A DNA stretch of 31,680 nt from MGNI01 sp964353875 (GTDB lineage: Bacteria; Chloroflexota; Anaerolineae; Anaerolineales; E44-bin32), in NCBI GenBank assembly GCA_964353875.1, contig CAYGXU010000032.1, forward strand, positions 1 through 31,680, read 5' to 3'. The notes beneath the pieces are model-generated. The model made no database searches. It saw only the letters and a list, made by a program, of their open reading frames with translations, and was not told where the DNA came from. Within the stretch, counting starts at the first letter, position 1; each line of letters opens with the position of its first letter. The translations under genes and the position numbers were made by a program. Below, in pieces: positions 15,122 through 23,792 of the stretch.

Positions 15122-15514
15122 CTACCGTTTGGTATAGGTGGGCGCCTTGCGTGCTCGTTTAAGACCAGGTTTCTTACGTTCCTTCATACGTGCATCACGC
15201 GTCAAGAATCCTTTATCATGTAATACAGGTCGGAAGTCCGGATTCATATAGATAAGCGCACGTGACAATCCGTGACGTACAGCTCCAACTTGACCGCTGA
15301 CGCCGCCTCCTTGCACTTTAACACTGATATCCACTTTGCCTTCGTAGCCTACCAGGCGAAGTGGCTCAAGAATGCGATCTGCATCACCCAATCGTGGAAA
15401 ATACTCCTCCAGCCCCTTCGCATTGACAACGACATTTCCTAATCCTGTCATCAGACGGACACGGGCTGAACTGGTTTTTCGACGTCCGATTCCCTCATAA
15501 TATTGAATTGCCAT
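15122..15514 (-). CDS. rpsI: ribosomal protein S9 (uS9)
   Basis: 130 residues. YYEGIGRRKTSSARVRL at the start, GGGVSGQVGAVRHGLSRAL in the middle, and the basic tail ending KRARKAPTYTKR, which reaches the P-site tRNA in the small subunit, identify S9. An in-frame TTG at 15532 lies upstream, but ATG 15514 gives the family N-terminus; GGAGG is 11 bases before it. It follows rplM by 22 bases, the usual rplM-rpsI pair. Confidence 0.97.
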   Translation of the reverse strand: MAIQYYEGIGRRKTSSARVRLMTGLGNVVVNAKGLEEYFPRLGDADRILEPLRLVGYEGKVDISVKVQGGGVSGQVGAVRHGLSRALIYMNPDFRPVLHDKGFLTRDARMKERKKPGLKRARKAPTYTKR

Positions 15515-15536
15515 AGTTATTCTTGCCTCCAATCCA

Positions 15537-15974
15537 CTAACTCAAAGCGACCGGCTTTGGATTTTGAGCGGCATGAGGGTGAGTTGGCCCTGCATAGATC
15601 TTCAGCTTTTTTAACAGCTTACGGCCATAGCGGTTATGGGGAAGCATTCCCCAAACAGCAGATTTTATCACCCGCTCAGGGTGTTGAGCCAATTGATCCC
15701 TAAGATTGATCCGCCTCAGCCCTCCGGGGTAACCGGAGTGGCGATAGTAGAACTTCTGATCGAGGTGTTTGCCAGTCACTGTGATTTTCTCGCAATTCAC
15801 CACCACAACGAAGTCGCCGACATCCACTCCAGGAGTGAATTGTGGCTTATCCTTCCCAAGTAACAAGCGTGCAATCCTTGTGGATATGCGTCCGAGGTTC
15901 TGCTCGGCTGCATCAACCAGCACCCAATCTCGCTTGATCTCATCCGGCTTCGGATAATACGTCTTTTGCACCAT
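15537..15974 (-). CDS. rplM: ribosomal protein L13 (uL13)
   Basis: 145 residues, normal length. Diagnostic stretches are WVLVDAAEQNLGRISTRIA, GDFVVVVNCEKITVTGKH, YYRHSGYPGG, and AVWGMLPHNRYGRKLLKKLKIYAG. An early 50S assembly protein that binds 23S rRNA. AGGAG precedes the ATG, which is seven bases after the truA stop. The order rplQ-truA-rplM-rpsI is common in Gram-positives and relatives. Confidence 0.97.
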   Translation of the reverse strand: MVQKTYYPKPDEIKRDWVLVDAAEQNLGRISTRIARLLLGKDKPQFTPGVDVGDFVVVVNCEKITVTGKHLDQKFYYRHSGYPGGLRRINLRDQLAQHPERVIKSAVWGMLPHNRYGRKLLKKLKIYAGPTHPHAAQNPKPVALS

Positions 15975-15981
15975 ATCTCTC

Positions 15982-16794
15982 CTAAATTACATCTTCGGAG
16001 CCAAAATGGCCACGAATTTTCTTTTCCCCGTCAAAAACATCTTCCATCCGTTGTAAAGGATAGATGACTGTTTCCAGACATAATCCATTAGGCGGAGCGA
16101 TCGCGCCTTCCCATCGTTGTGAGGGATGATCGACTAAAAAGCTAATCTGCTCCTGCTCCGCTTGGCCTAGCCCTATACTGACTATCAAGGCAACTAGTCG
16201 CCTTACCATCTTGTGCAGGAAAGAATCGGCCTCAATTTTAAAATAAGACCGATCCCCCTCCTGCCTCCACGAGACATCACTGATTTCCCGGATCGTATGG
16301 CCGCCCTGAATAGGCGGTGAGCCAAATGCACGGAAATCATGCCGACCGAGTAAGCAATTCGCTGCCTCAGCCATCTTCTTCATCGCTGGCTCTGGCCAGA
16401 CTCTCCAGGCATAGCGTTCACGTAATGGATCACGGTTCAGGTTGTAAAAGATCGCGTACTGATATCGACGGCGCAGTGCTGAAAATCGCGGATGAAAATC
16501 CTCGTTCGTGCACTCCGTTTGCCAGACCGATATATCCTTGGGTAGATTCGCATTCAAGGCCCGAGTCAATGCTTCTGGCCCAGCACGCCAATTGAGCGCG
16601 TAGGAAATCAGTTGACCAAGGGCATGTACTCCAGCGTCGGTTCGGCCAGCTGCTTTAAGGCTGTGCTCTTGCCAACCAAGAACTAGTAATGCTCGTTCAA
16701 GCTCGCCTTGAATAGTACGGATCCCCGGAGCTTGACGTTGAAAGCCCTGGAAATCGGTTCCGTCGTAGGCAACAATTGATTTATAAAATTCCAT
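15982..16794 (-). CDS. truA: tRNA pseudouridine(38-40) synthase TruA
   Basis: 270 residues. It isomerises uridines 38-40 in the tRNA anticodon arm. The catalytic Asp53 lies in AAGRTDAGVHALGQ, the TruA signature. YDGTDFQGFQRQ near the start, FSALRRRYQY, and the C-terminal SFLHKMVRRLVALIVSIGLG are also typical. Starts are ambiguous: TTG 16821 and GTG 16803 lie in frame upstream. ATG 16794 gives the usual N-terminus, with GGGTG as a modest ribosome site. Inserted between rplQ and rplM as in many bacteria. Confidence 0.95.
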   Translation of the reverse strand: MEFYKSIVAYDGTDFQGFQRQAPGIRTIQGELERALLVLGWQEHSLKAAGRTDAGVHALGQLISYALNWRAGPEALTRALNANLPKDISVWQTECTNEDFHPRFSALRRRYQYAIFYNLNRDPLRERYAWRVWPEPAMKKMAEAANCLLGRHDFRAFGSPPIQGGHTIREISDVSWRQEGDRSYFKIEADSFLHKMVRRLVALIVSIGLGQAEQEQISFLVDHPSQRWEGAIAPPNGLCLETVIYPLQRMEDVFDGEKKIRGHFGSEDVI

Positions 16795-16826
16795 GGCGTG
16801 CACCCATTGGCGCTCGCCCAATTAAC

Positions 16827-17204
16827 TCATTCCTCAACCAATTCCAACAAGACCATCTCAGCCGCGTCACCCACGCGTGGGCCCATTTTCAAGATGCGCG
16901 TATATCCGCCTGGGCGGTTCACATAACGGGGAGCGATATCGTCGAAGAGTTTCTTTACAACCTCAGGATCATTTAGCTTGGAGGAAGCCAATCGACGTGC
17001 GTGCACAGCCTGAGCTTCGCCAACCTCATTCCCCTTCTTAGCTTTCGTAATCATCCGTTCCGCATCACCACGAATTGCTTGGGCTTTGGCGCGTGTCGTG
17101 CGAATTCGCTCATGTCGAAATAGTTCCGTAATGAGTGACCGTCGTAGTGCCTTGCGTTGGCCTGAAGGCCGGCCAAGTTTGTAACCGTATACTCTATGCC
17201 TCAT
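16827..17204 (-). CDS. rplQ: ribosomal protein L17 (bL17)
   Basis: 125 residues. RHRVYGYKLGRPSGQRKALR is the L17 N-terminus, and the protein continues LITELFRHERIRTTRAKAQ and ends with the conserved GGYTRILKMGPRVGDAAEM. A GTG at 17216 overlaps the rpoA stop, but ATG 17204 has GAGG six bases before it and matches the family start. A 50S protein near the peptide exit tunnel. It follows rpoA directly, the standard order. Confidence 0.97.
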   Translation of the reverse strand: MRHRVYGYKLGRPSGQRKALRRSLITELFRHERIRTTRAKAQAIRGDAERMITKAKKGNEVGEAQAVHARRLASSKLNDPEVVKKLFDDIAPRYVNRPGGYTRILKMGPRVGDAAEMVLLELVEE

Positions 17205-17212
17205 TTTTACCC

Positions 17213-18187
17213 TCACTCAATATCTGTGGCCGGCTTCTCAGTTGAACCCTCAAGATAGCCCTTTTCCTGCAGGCGCGCTTTGAGTTCATCCAGGCTCTTC
17301 TCGCCAAAATTGCGGATAGAGAGCATGGCATCTGACCCTTTCTCCAACATATCCAGGACTTCACCCACGTTCGTGATGCCAGTCCTCTTTAATGAATTGA
17401 ATACACGTACAGAGAGATCCAGATTCTCGATAGGAGTATCAGAGATCTCGCTGGGAATTCTATCCGGTTCTTCCTGGATAGCTGCTTCGAGAAGCGATTC
17501 CTCAGTTACCCCAGCAATATCCCGCAGATGGGTAATGAGGATTTGCGCGCTTCTACTGAGTGCTTCAGATGGTTTGAGCGTGCCATCCGTCCATATTTCC
17601 ATTTTTAGACTATCGTAACTTGTATCTTGTCCGACACGTGCTCGCCCCACCTCAAATTGAACGCGTTTCACGGGGCTAAAGATCGCATCCGTGGGCAACT
17701 CGCCGATTGGTAATCGACCTCGCTCATCTGAAGGTGAATAACCTCTGCCACGCTCCACATTCATTTCGATTTCCAAGCGTGCTTTTTCGTCGTCGACGCT
17801 GAAGAGATACAACTCGGGGTTCATGATTTCGACTTCAGCTGGTGCTATAATATCGGCCGCTGTGACGACCCCCTCCCCATGCACCTCAAGTCTAAGACGA
17901 GCAGAATCACCCTCATGGAGCACAAGGCGTAGCTGCTTGATGTTCAACATCACCTGAAGAACATCCTCACGGACCCCTGGAATATCAGCGAACTCATGGG
18001 AAACATCGGTGATGCGGATGGATGACACCGCAGCACCTTCCAATGATGAGAGGAGAATGCGTCGAAGTGCATTTCCGATAGTAATCCCGTATCCCCTCTC
18101 CAAGGGACTAATGTAAAATTTGCCATAATTCCGAGCAAGTGCATCACGCTCGATTTTCGGCATGACCATATTCCTAGTTACGGTCAT
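17213..18187 (-). CDS. rpoA: RNA polymerase alpha subunit
   Basis: 324 residues. The N-terminal dimerisation domain has GKFYISPLERGYGITIGNAL and RRILLSSLEGAAVSSIRI, the polymerase assembly region. The C-terminal domain (about 250-310) has NLDLSVRVFNSLKRTGITNV and SIRNFGEKSLDELKARL, including the Arg that contacts UP-element DNA. The frame extends to 18220, but ATG 18187 with GGAGG five bases upstream is the likely start. The family length is 310-330. It lies in the alpha operon between rpsD and rplQ. Confidence 0.97.
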   Translation of the reverse strand: MTVTRNMVMPKIERDALARNYGKFYISPLERGYGITIGNALRRILLSSLEGAAVSSIRITDVSHEFADIPGVREDVLQVMLNIKQLRLVLHEGDSARLRLEVHGEGVVTAADIIAPAEVEIMNPELYLFSVDDEKARLEIEMNVERGRGYSPSDERGRLPIGELPTDAIFSPVKRVQFEVGRARVGQDTSYDSLKMEIWTDGTLKPSEALSRSAQILITHLRDIAGVTEESLLEAAIQEEPDRIPSEISDTPIENLDLSVRVFNSLKRTGITNVGEVLDMLEKGSDAMLSIRNFGEKSLDELKARLQEKGYLEGSTEKPATDIE

Positions 18188-18238
18188 TGACCCCTCCACC
18201 ATGTTTAGTGAAAGCAGCAAGCATCGATCTCTTCTTGA

Positions 18239-18877
18239 CTAGCGCGAATAGAACTCAATGATTAATTGATCATTAATCGTGGCATCGACATTTCGTCGAT
18301 CCGGATTCTGGACGATAAGCCCACTCAACTTGGAGAGATCCCTTTGTAGCCAGGATGGAATCGTCCGAGTCTCCGCAATAGTAGCCAATTCCTTGAAATA
18401 CGGACGTTTCTGGGAACCTTTTCGGACCTCAATCCGATCCCCAAGACTGACCAACATAGATGGGATGTCCGTTCGTCTGTCGTTCACATTGAAATGTCCA
18501 TGGGTTACCAGCTGGCGCGCATGAGTGCGATTCTCTGCAAAACCTAGCCGAAATACGACATTATCCAAGCGTCGTTCAAGCATTTGCAGAAGAAGTTCGC
18601 CGGTCATACCTCGTCTTTGCAGAGCTGTTCGATAATAACGACGAAATTGCCTTTCCGGCACGCCATAAATCCGTCGAGTCTTCTGCTTTTCTCGTAATTG
18701 TCGTTGATAATCCGATAACCTTCGCCGGCGAAATTGGGAGTCGCGCCCATGCTCACCTGGAGGAAAACCGCGGCGCTCAAATCCGCATTTCGGGGTGAAA
18801 CAACGTTCACCTTTCAAGAAGAGTTTCTCACCCTCTCGTCGGCATAGTTTACAAGCCGGTCCTTTATACGTCCCCAT
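18239..18877 (-). CDS. rpsD: ribosomal protein S4 (uS4), zinc-binding form
   Basis: 212 residues. The N-terminus keeps four Cys (Cys9, Cys12, Cys26, Cys31 in PACKLCRREGEKLFLKG to KCGFERR), the zinc-binding form. The S4 RNA-binding domain follows, with MLERRLDNVVFRLGFAENRTHARQLV as written over about residues 97-122, and DRIEVRKGSQ. It nucleates 16S rRNA 5'-domain assembly and in many bacteria represses its own operon. It follows rpsK by 23 bases. Confidence 0.96.
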   Translation of the reverse strand: MGTYKGPACKLCRREGEKLFLKGERCFTPKCGFERRGFPPGEHGRDSQFRRRRLSDYQRQLREKQKTRRIYGVPERQFRRYYRTALQRRGMTGELLLQMLERRLDNVVFRLGFAENRTHARQLVTHGHFNVNDRRTDIPSMLVSLGDRIEVRKGSQKRPYFKELATIAETRTIPSWLQRDLSKLSGLIVQNPDRRNVDATINDQLIIEFYSR

Positions 18878-18900
18878 AGAATATCTTACCCTCCAAAAAT

Positions 18901-19302
18901 TTATACACGACGTTTTTTCGGTGGACGACAGCCATTATGGGGTACTGGAGTGATGTCGCTGATGGATCGGACTCTGATTTCAGAACCCTGAATAGCTCGG
19001 ATGGCAGCCTCCCGTCCAGGTCCTGGACCTTTTATAAATAGATCTGCCTCCTTCAACCCCAATTCACGTCCCTGGGCAATCGCCTGCTCTGCTGCCATAC
19101 GGGCAGCATAGGGAGTGCTTTTCCGTGAGCCTTTAAAGCCAGCGGAACCGGAGCTCGCCCAAGATACAGCATTCCCCTGCAAATCCGCGATGGTGACAAT
19201 TGTGTTGTTAAACGTGGCATGGATATAAATCCTGCCATGTGAAATTGTCCGCTTTACTCGCCGAGCGCTTGTCCGCCGTGTACGCTGTTCACGTTTAGCC
19301 AT
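18901..19302 (-). CDS. rpsK: ribosomal protein S11 (uS11)
   Basis: 133 residues. GRIYIHATFNNTIVTIADLQ, SSGSAGFKGSRKSTPYAA and the C-terminal DITPVPHNGCRPPKKRRV are the S11 signatures. A platform protein of the small subunit that pairs with S18 and S21. The 95-base gap before it is longer than most in this cluster and shows no clear structure. Start ATG AAA-type context MAKREQRTRRTS fits the family. Confidence 0.97.
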   Translation of the reverse strand: MAKREQRTRRTSARRVKRTISHGRIYIHATFNNTIVTIADLQGNAVSWASSGSAGFKGSRKSTPYAARMAAEQAIAQGRELGLKEADLFIKGPGPGREAAIRAIQGSEIRVRSISDITPVPHNGCRPPKKRRV

Positions 19303-19397
19303 CTTTGATTCTTCTCCACACTCTCAATATCCAAGCCATAAAAGGGATGCCACAGCCAATTGAACTTAAGTCTACAGGCATCCCAGCACCGAACGGC

Positions 19398-19787
19398 TTA
19401 CTTCTTCTTCATCCCTCGTCTTCGGCCTCTTCCAGCAACAGTCCTCTTAGGCCCTTTTTGTGTACGTGCATTGGTACGCGTCCGCTGACCGCGCACCGGC
19501 AAATTGCGTCGGTGGCGAAGCCCCCGATAGCAACCAATGTCCATGAGACGCTTTATATTCATCTGGACTTCGCGCCTCAAGTCGCCCTCGACGATCATGT
19601 TTTGGGAGATAAAATCCCTGAGCGCGGTGATTTCATCCTCTGTGAGGTCGGCCACACGCGTATCAGGATTAACCCCAGCAGCAATCAGCGCCTGATTGGC
19701 TTTCGGTCGGCCAATGCCGTGGATATAGGTCAATCCGATTTCAACTCGTTTGTCTCTGGGTAGGTCAACGCCTTCTATTCTTGCCAT
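19398..19787 (-). CDS. rpsM: ribosomal protein S13 (uS13)
   Basis: 129 residues. ARIEGVDLPRDKRVEIGLTY, IHGIGRPKANQALIAAGV, YRGLRHRRNLPVRGQRTRTN and a basic tail ending GRGRRRGMKKK define S13. It sits in the small-subunit head and contacts tRNA and L5. It begins four bases after rpmJ, and the ribosome site lies inside rpmJ's last codons (AAGGA). Confidence 0.97.
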   Translation of the reverse strand: MARIEGVDLPRDKRVEIGLTYIHGIGRPKANQALIAAGVNPDTRVADLTEDEITALRDFISQNMIVEGDLRREVQMNIKRLMDIGCYRGLRHRRNLPVRGQRTRTNARTQKGPKRTVAGRGRRRGMKKK

Positions 19788-19791
19788 TGTT

Positions 19792-19905
19792 CTATCCTTG
19801 TCGTTGTTTGTGGCGAGGATTGGTACAAATCACGTATACCTTACCACGACGACGAACAATCTTACATTTCGGACAACGCTTTCGCACTGAGGAGGATACC
19901 TTCAT
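19792..19905 (-). CDS. rpmJ: ribosomal protein L36 (bL36), zinc form
   Basis: 37 residues: starts MKVSSSVRKRCPKCKIVRRR and ends VICTNPRHKQRQG. Cys11, Cys14, Cys27 and His32 form the zinc ribbon of the C+ version. The small gene is easy to miss but has the exact family length and sits at its standard place before rpsM. In many bacteria infA precedes it; here the upstream gene is map and no infA is present in the six bases between. Confidence 0.96.
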   Translation of the reverse strand: MKVSSSVRKRCPKCKIVRRRGKVYVICTNPRHKQRQG

Positions 19906-19911
19906 AATCTT

Positions 19912-20763
19912 TCACTCCTTATAGATAACCGGCATCATCCGGCTCACAAAATATTTATTATAACGAATTACATCTTCATCGTCCAGGTCATGATCGAGTG
20001 TGGTTAACACAAGTGGACCTTCTTGTGTAATAGCCACAGTATGTTCAAAATGGGCTGTAAGAGCGCCATCTTTAGAAACAACCGTCCATTGATCGTCTAA
20101 GACCTTTGTCTCATAAGATCCAGTCAGGACCATCGGTTCTAAGGCGATGGTCATGCCCGGTCTGAGCTCCACACCTCTACCCGCTGTACCGTAGTTGGGT
20201 ACCTGAGGATCTTCATGCATATTTCTGCCAACACCATGCCCCGTATATTCCCGAACTACGTTGAGGCCCTCTCCTTCCACATAGGCTTGTATCGCTGCCG
20301 ATATGTCTCCAGTTTTATTCCGGATTTGCATGGCTTGTATGCCGACAAAGAGTGCATTTTCAGTGACAGCGATCAGGCGTTGCGCTTCTTCTGAAATCTC
20401 GCCGACACCTACAGTAAAAGCAGAATCGGCTACGAAACCATCGACAACACAACCGCAATCCACACTCACAATATCCCCCTCCCGCAAACGCCGTTTGCCA
20501 GGGATCCCATGTACCAGTTCTTCATTAACCGACACAGTCGTCACAGCCGGGTAAGGATAAGGACCAGGATAGCCGAGGAAGGCTGGTCGGGCATTATAGT
20601 GTTGCAAGACCTCTGCCGCGGCAGCATCCACATCCGATGTCGTCGCCCCGGGTTGAATCGCCTGCAGCGCAGCCAGCAATGCCTGAGCATTGATGCGTCC
20701 GGCGGTGCGCATGATCGATAATTCTCGTTTGCTTTTCAACACAATTCCTCGATGCCAGGCCAT
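19912..20763 (-). CDS. map: methionine aminopeptidase, type I
   Basis: 283 residues, removing the initiator Met from new proteins. All metal ligands are present: Asp102 (VSVDCG), Asp113 (ADSAF), His176 (GHGVGRNMHE), Glu209 (ALEPM) and Glu240 (HFEHTVAI), plus the substrate-binding His85 (ELVHGIPG). ATG 20763 is chosen because MAWHRGIVLKSKRELSIMR fits the family; an in-frame TTG at 20820 would add 19 residues. A C-terminal extension of about 30 residues (from DHDLDDEDV) goes beyond the minimal enzyme. It follows secY directly, with adk missing from between them. Confidence 0.95.
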   Translation of the reverse strand: MAWHRGIVLKSKRELSIMRTAGRINAQALLAALQAIQPGATTSDVDAAAAEVLQHYNARPAFLGYPGPYPYPAVTTVSVNEELVHGIPGKRRLREGDIVSVDCGCVVDGFVADSAFTVGVGEISEEAQRLIAVTENALFVGIQAMQIRNKTGDISAAIQAYVEGEGLNVVREYTGHGVGRNMHEDPQVPNYGTAGRGVELRPGMTIALEPMVLTGSYETKVLDDQWTVVSKDGALTAHFEHTVAITQEGPLVLTTLDHDLDDEDVIRYNKYFVSRMMPVIYKE

Positions 20764-20856
20764 CTTAAGTCCCTTGATACCTTTGCCACAGAAGTCCTCG
20801 TTATTATGCTCTTCAGTCAACCCTTCGTCTCGAGGACCTGCCTGAGATTCTCTCGT

Positions 20857-22188
20857 TTAACGAACCAAAACCGCTGCATCATAACCACGCAATTTCAATT
20901 CCGCTTCAATCGAGCGGTAAACATCCCGGATGACACCTACCACGATCAGCAATCCTGCCGAGGAGACCAGTAATATACCGGATTGAGTTGCAGCAAGAGG
21001 ATAGATCAATTTCACCAAAAAGGGCATTACCGCGACCAAACCCAAGAAAACCGCGCCTGGCAGGGTGATGCGTCGTAAGACGCGCGTCAGATAGCGTTGT
21101 GTGGGCGCCCCTTTGGTCACACCAGGAATTTGAGCTCCGGATCGTTTCAGATTCTCCCCGTAATTTTGTTGTGCAAATAACACATCGGTGTAGAAGAAAG
21201 TGAATCCCACAACAAAAACGAAATAGAGGACCCAGTAGGTATTACTCACACCACCGAAGTTGGTTTGCAGCCATTGGGCAATTTTCTGAATAATTGCGTT
21301 GGGGGATGCGATGAAAAATTGAGCCACCACTGCCGGGAAGGTGAGAAGGGATTGTCCGAAAATCAAAGGGATCATTCCGGCCATATTCACCATCAATGGC
21401 AAAGTTCCCTTTACCGGCATAGACATCCGATTACCGACGCGCCGACCGGGATACATCACCGGTACATGGCGCCTTCCCTCCTGTACAAATACAATAGCGA
21501 AAATGGTGGCCACCATGAGAAATAACATGAATGCGAGCAGTTGGAAGCGAGTAGATTCGTCTGATAATAATTGCCCAAGATTTGCAGGAATGCGAGATAC
21601 GATCCCGGCGAAGATGATCAATGACAGACCTTGATTCCGGATCCCGTGATCAGAGATCAATTCTCCCAGCCATATAGCGAACATCGTCCCGGCTGTCATG
21701 GCGATGATCATCGTCATCGTGGGAAGGTTAAATCCCAGTGGTTCCCGGAGGATATCCGTTTTTACAAATTGCTGGAAGAGACGGATTTGGCCGATGGCGT
21801 TGAGAGCAGCCATAGGTACCGCCAGGTAATAGGTCCATTTCTCCATCCACTTCCGTCCCTCACGTGGATCATCCTCCATTCTACGTTGCAGTGCAGGGAT
21901 GATAGGAACCAGCAACTGCAGGATGATTTGCGCCGTAATGTAGGGATAGACTCCCATGGCCAAGACAGAAAAGTTGGTCACTGTGCCGCCAGAAAGCAAA
22001 TCCAACAACTGGAAGATGGTTTGTCCGCCTCCAGCTTGAGCCAGAATATCCTTAATTGCTTCTGTATCGACACCCGGAACCGGGACATGCGCAGCGAAGC
22101 GATAGATGACCAACAGGGCCAATGTGATCAGCAACCGATTGCGGATATCCGATGATAAAAATAGAAAGCGCCACGCAGATCTTATCAT
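20857..22188 (-). CDS. secY: preprotein translocase subunit SecY
   Basis: 443 residues, the membrane channel of the Sec system. About ten hydrophobic spans are visible. RNRLLITLALLVIYRFAAHV with the following PVPG opens TM1. The plug and TM2 follow with GGTVTNFSVLAMGVYPYITA. The cytosolic loop EGRRHVPVMYPGRRVG contacts SecA and the ribosome. The C-terminal loop has RSGAQIPGVTKGAPTQRYLT. A TTG at 22212 is in frame upstream; ATG 22188 with AAAGGA seven bases before it is preferred. It lies after rplO, the conserved position. Confidence 0.96.
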   Translation of the reverse strand: MIRSAWRFLFLSSDIRNRLLITLALLVIYRFAAHVPVPGVDTEAIKDILAQAGGGQTIFQLLDLLSGGTVTNFSVLAMGVYPYITAQIILQLLVPIIPALQRRMEDDPREGRKWMEKWTYYLAVPMAALNAIGQIRLFQQFVKTDILREPLGFNLPTMTMIIAMTAGTMFAIWLGELISDHGIRNQGLSLIIFAGIVSRIPANLGQLLSDESTRFQLLAFMLFLMVATIFAIVFVQEGRRHVPVMYPGRRVGNRMSMPVKGTLPLMVNMAGMIPLIFGQSLLTFPAVVAQFFIASPNAIIQKIAQWLQTNFGGVSNTYWVLYFVFVVGFTFFYTDVLFAQQNYGENLKRSGAQIPGVTKGAPTQRYLTRVLRRITLPGAVFLGLVAVMPFLVKLIYPLAATQSGILLVSSAGLLIVVGVIRDVYRSIEAELKLRGYDAAVLVR

Positions 22189-22219
22189 CTCTGCATCCTT
22201 TCCTCCGCCCAAAAGGCGA

Positions 22220-22672
22220 TCATGCTTCGATCACCTCAACCTTACCGCCTGCCCCCTCAATCGCCGTTCGAGCACTGCTCGATATACGATGCAAACGTAC
22301 TCGTAAGGGGACTTTCACCTCACCGCGCCCTAACAACACGATCGGATTGCGAGCGTGTTTAATAATCCCCGCTCCGAGCAGGGTTTCTGGAGTGATTTCG
22401 GATTCGGCTTTGAATTTTTCCAACGACTCCAGATTGACCTCTGTCCATTCCACCCGGCGGATATTAGTAAAACCACGTTTGAAGGGCAACCGACGAAAGA
22501 GGGGCAGGTCACCGCCTTGTCGGTAGAGATTCCCGCCCTCACCCGAGCGCGCGCCCTGGCCTTTGGTACCCCGACCTGCAGTTTTTCCTTGACCCGCCGA
22601 TATGCCGCGACCAACACGTTTCCGTTTCTTCTTTCGAGTACCTTCGCGGGGTTTTAGATCATGAAGCTTCAT
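22220..22672 (-). CDS. rplO: ribosomal protein L15 (uL15)
   Basis: 150 residues. LHDLKPREGTRKKKRKRVGR, then GRGTKGQGARSG, LPLFRRLPFKRGFTN and the C-terminal IEGAGGKVEVIEA are L15. A late-assembly 50S protein. Its ATG lies inside the end of rpmD: the two genes overlap by 14 bases in different frames, so their translation is probably coupled. Confidence 0.97.
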   Translation of the reverse strand: MKLHDLKPREGTRKKKRKRVGRGISAGQGKTAGRGTKGQGARSGEGGNLYRQGGDLPLFRRLPFKRGFTNIRRVEWTEVNLESLEKFKAESEITPETLLGAGIIKHARNPIVLLGRGEVKVPLRVRLHRISSSARTAIEGAGGKVEVIEA

Positions 22673-22874
22673 CTCTCGCGTTCTCCTCTACCATGACCAG
22701 ATGACTTACTTTATCAATCATCCCACGGATGATGGGGTTATCTTCCTGCTCCACAGTCTGATGCATACGACGTAACCCGAGGGCACGCACTGTACGCTTG
22801 TGTCTCATGGAATAACCTATTGGACTGCGAACCAATGTGATTCGTATGGTATTTCCCTTACTTTGTTTAGTCAT
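22659..22874 (-). CDS. rpmD: ribosomal protein L30 (uL30)
   Basis: 71 residues from ATG 22874. NTIRITLVRSPIGYSMRHKR and TVRALGLRRMHQTVEQEDNP are the L30 signature; ELV-type end GMIDKVSHLVMVEE follows. The frame is open further upstream, inside rpsE, but the family start is at 22874, an 8-base overlap with the rpsE stop. The tail is slightly longer than the usual 58-62 residues. Confidence 0.95.
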   Translation of the reverse strand: MTKQSKGNTIRITLVRSPIGYSMRHKRTVRALGLRRMHQTVEQEDNPIIRGMIDKVSHLVMVEENARDEAS

Positions 22875-23403
22875 TTGAATCTCGCTCCCAGAAGGGCATG
22901 AGATGAGATGGATCCTTGCCACGCGAATGAGCCACATCATCGATAGGCGTCAATTCCCGCAAACCCTTCAACGTCGCCTTTGCCACATTAAGCACGTTTG
23001 AACTACCCAAGGATTTCGTAAGGATGTCACGCACACCCGCCGCTTCCACCACGGCCCGCACCGGGCCGCCGGCCTTCACACCGGTCCCTCGGGAGGCCGG
23101 TCGAAGTAAAACCTCAGAACCCCCATGTTTGGCTATTATCGGATAAGGGATGGTTGCGCCAACCAAAGATACAGGTTTCATCGCTTTTCGAGCGCGTTCT
23201 GTGGCTTTCCGGATTGCTTCGGGAACGCCACGCGCTTTGCCTACGCCGAGTCCCACCTTGCCACGGTTATCGCCCACGACAACCGTAACACGAAAGGAAA
23301 ATCGACGCCCGCCTTTAACGACTTTTGCAACGCGCGCGATGTCAATCACACGTTCATCCAGTTCTTCAAGCCCTTCTTCTCGATTGAGGAAATCTCTTCT
23401 CAC
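22867..23403 (-). CDS. rpsE: ribosomal protein S5 (uS5)
   Basis: 178 residues, GTG start with GGGAG about ten bases before. ELDERVIDIARVAKVVKGGR, FSFRVTVVVGDNRGKVGLGV, GKARGVPEAIRKA and the GSSNVLNVAKATLKGL end define S5, which helps decoding accuracy and lies at the mRNA entry site. Standard position between rplR and rpmD. Confidence 0.97.
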   Translation of the reverse strand: MRRDFLNREEGLEELDERVIDIARVAKVVKGGRRFSFRVTVVVGDNRGKVGLGVGKARGVPEAIRKATERARKAMKPVSLVGATIPYPIIAKHGGSEVLLRPASRGTGVKAGGPVRAVVEAAGVRDILTKSLGSSNVLNVAKATLKGLRELTPIDDVAHSRGKDPSHLMPFWERDSND

Positions 23404-23424
23404 AGTTACATTCTCCCTCTGCGC

Positions 23425-23790
23425 CTAGAATTCAAGGCCCGCTTCACGTGCAGCCTCCGCCAATGCTTTGACGCGTCCATGGTAATGATACCCCCCTCGG
23501 TCAAATACGACTTTCTTTATGCCTGCTTCCAGAGCACGTTCGGCGACTTTATGTCCGACCAATTTTGCTTGCTCAGTCTTGTTTAGGTCTTTCGCCTTAC
23601 TTTTAATCTCACCATCCAAGGTTGAACAAGAGACCAACGTGTGACCACGCTTGTCGTCGACAACTTGAGCGTAAATCTGATTCAGGCTACGAAAAACATT
23701 CAACCTTGGTTGTTCATTCGTGCCCGCAAGTTTCTTCCTTACCCTGCCATGGCGACGGATTCGCATTTCTCTACGTGTCTTTTTTCCCAT
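23425..23790 (-). CDS. rplR: ribosomal protein L18 (uL18)
   Basis: 121 residues. RRHGRVRKKLAGTNEQPRLN, VFRSLNQIYAQVVDD, and the end VVFDRGGYHYHGRVKALAEA with AREAGLEF are typical. It binds 5S rRNA with L5. ATG start two bases after the rplF stop. Confidence 0.97.
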   Translation of the reverse strand: MGKKTRREMRIRRHGRVRKKLAGTNEQPRLNVFRSLNQIYAQVVDDKRGHTLVSCSTLDGEIKSKAKDLNKTEQAKLVGHKVAERALEAGIKKVVFDRGGYHYHGRVKALAEAAREAGLEF

Positions 23791-23792
23791 AG

